A DNA stretch of 64,000 nucleotides from Muraenolepis orangiensis (taxonomy: Eukaryota > Chordata > Actinopteri > Gadiformes > Muraenolepididae), in NCBI GenBank assembly GCA_027704905.1, contig CM051000.1, forward strand, positions 10,297,842 to 10,361,841, read 5' to 3'. The notes beneath the pieces are model-generated. The model ran no database searches. It saw nothing but the letters and a program-made list of their open reading frames with translations, and was not told the DNA's origin. Positions within the stretch are counted from its first letter, which is position 1, and each line of letters begins with the position of its first letter. Made by a program: the position numbers and the translations under genes. Below, in pieces: positions 62,548 through 64,000 of this stretch.

Positions 62548-64000
62548 ATGAGAGACACCTGTGTTTGTCCTAAGATGACCCTTTCTTTAAAAAAGGGTCA
62601 ATTTTAGTTGTTGAACTAGTAGGTGGTTAGCTTGGTAGCCCAAATACTGCAGCAGCAGCAATCTCCGCAGTCCATTCATCAATACATTCAGCAGCGTTCT
62701 CCTCCTCCGTTTATTCATTGTCCTCATTGGCAAGAAATGATTCATCTTCATATTGCATTGTCATACATGCAATTATGCCTTATGTTTATTTGTATGCATG
62801 CTTTGTACTCTTTACCAGTGTAGTTAGAGGGATATACATACACATGGCCCCCAGGTATCCCAGTTGTGCCATTAACAATCAACTACTCATCTTTGGAGGA
62901 TCTGTGTACAGTTATCATGTGCAGTGTAAACCTGTCTTTCCCCACTTATCTTGTGTAAGTCAACTGCTTTGCAAAGCTCTTGACACCCCAAGGCAAATAC
63001 AAACCCACTGGAGTTTGTGCTGCTTCCCCCTCGCTCCGTTATGTCACAAGGTTAGTCCCTGCCGTTATTCCAGGGAACAGATGACCTGGGAGAGCGTGGG
63101 CAATTTATTCTGCTCGCTTCAAATTACCTGGCAAATTAGCTCCGCCAAAGTTATACCAATGCAATTACCCCACTGTCTGAGAAGTCCAAGTAAGAACTCA
63201 TCTCCCCATGAGCAATACTCAGAGATCAATGTATGTATGAGGCCAGGGAGCTGTTGATGTTTCCCTTTTATAGTAAGAGTGGGTCTCCCGTGCGACATTA
63301 CCCAGGCAAAACCTGTCACATTATATAGTCAAGATTTGACACGCCGTATAAATGTTAGGTTTTTTTTCTTCATCCAAATTACATTTCATGATTTACGACT
63401 TATTAACAAGGGCAAATGGGAGAGCGGTGCAATACTGTTCAGGATTAGCAGAGTGTTTTGACTATAAAAGTGTTTTATATTAACGCAATGGAAATTGCTT
63501 GACTTCCTGAGAGAGTAAGCGGGAATGTGTAAATGTGTTCTGTTATGTAGTTTGTTGCAATTGAAAATGACTGTCACAGAAGCAGCCCAAAAAAGAAAGG
63601 ACATATTTGTATTCTGAATATGTTTCAATTACATTTGAAGCCAAATAAATACTTGGAAGGTTTTCCAAAGAGATATGAAATCAATCTAATATCTTTATAA
63701 ACAGTATTAGAGTTACATGGACTATGTGATTCTCCTGCGGTTATTTGATGCCGATGGAGTTCCAGCTTTCTCTTGGAACAAACAATTCAATGACAATTCC
63801 TAACTCAATTGAACCCATTTAAGACTGACACTATTTTTCTGCTGCTCTGCTGCTCATCGGCCAAGTGTGCAACATTGCAACAAAGACAACAGACAACACA
63901 GAAATGTGTCTGCATTCTTCTATCATTCTTTTAAAAACATCTTGCGAGTCTGGTTTCTCCCTCCTACTGAAAAACTGCCTTTAAACGCATGTTGTAGGGA
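62548..64000. other. Unassigned stretch to the window end
   Basis: No gene, RNA or element recognised. 62720-63260 is open in one frame without any domain I know. Confidence 0.5.

Noticed and set aside
63080..63200. Conserved non-coding enhancer
   Set aside because: The AT-rich homeobox-like words look suggestive, but conservation cannot be judged from one sequence.

Overview
The window looks like teleost fish DNA with no host gene that I can support. The reasons are the repeat content (L2-type LINEs with the GTCGCTTTGGATAAAAGCG 3' end, a Rex1/Babar-like LINE, an RTE/Rex3-like LINE with a GATG tail, a Ty3/gypsy element with a chromodomain, hAT and Harbinger-like DNA transposons, a tRNA-derived SINE) and the very long CA, CT, TA and GTT microsatellites. 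The species cannot be named from this. The microsatellite load, roughly 2-2.5 kb by my count, would suit a repeat-rich lineage such as gadiforms but is not diagnostic. Every coding stretch I recognise is a fragment of a mobile element and almost all are broken; nearly all other open frames are microsatellite or chance frames.

Layout. 1-4888 holds two almost identical copies (about 99.8 %) of a segment of at least 2.16 kb in direct tandem, each carrying an L2-like LINE relic, a LINE 3'-end fragment and a hAT element. The second hAT copy (4228-5597) is complete at both ends with an 8-bp target duplication (ATGCACAG) and itself carries a nested 318-bp MITE with its own 8-bp duplication (TGTGGAGG). 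5840-12213 is a 23-bp minisatellite split by an old Ty3/gypsy element (6012-12095). That element lost large parts of gag-pol and was entered by an L2 LINE (6833-8960) and by another insertion holding a 126-bp direct repeat. 12214-16896 is mostly unassigned sequence with small LINE ends. 16897-18319 is an inverted-repeat transposon, probably PIF/Harbinger-like, with a Myb/SANT-like ORF and a second copy of the nested MITE.

20931-25147 is a probable decayed hAT whose interior is a minisatellite made of small hairpins, split by a 2.8-kb Rex1-like LINE that keeps most of its reverse transcriptase. 25-37 kb has microsatellites, G/C homopolymers and LINE C-terminal relics. 37308-39605 is an inverted-repeat transposon with a THAP exon and a DDE_Tnp_4-like exon. 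40411-41338 is a 5'-truncated L2. 43.9-45.8 kb has a higher-order GTT array, an RTE/Rex3-like LINE and a 33-bp minisatellite. 47760-48665 is an L2 endonuclease relic. 53-55 kb has a SINE, a probable solo LTR and a small MITE. 59400-59460 is a perfect 30-bp-arm palindrome. The remainder to 64000 is unassigned, probably intron or intergenic.

The elements do not form a pathway. What they give is a relative history: minisatellite or older transposon first, insertion of LTR/LINE/hAT elements, then nested MITEs and finally the local duplication. The points most worth checking are the near-identical duplication at the left edge (recent event or assembly error), the MITE family with three clear insertions, the MITE insertion that duplicated a start codon, the perfect palindrome, and the two minisatellites cut open by retroelements.
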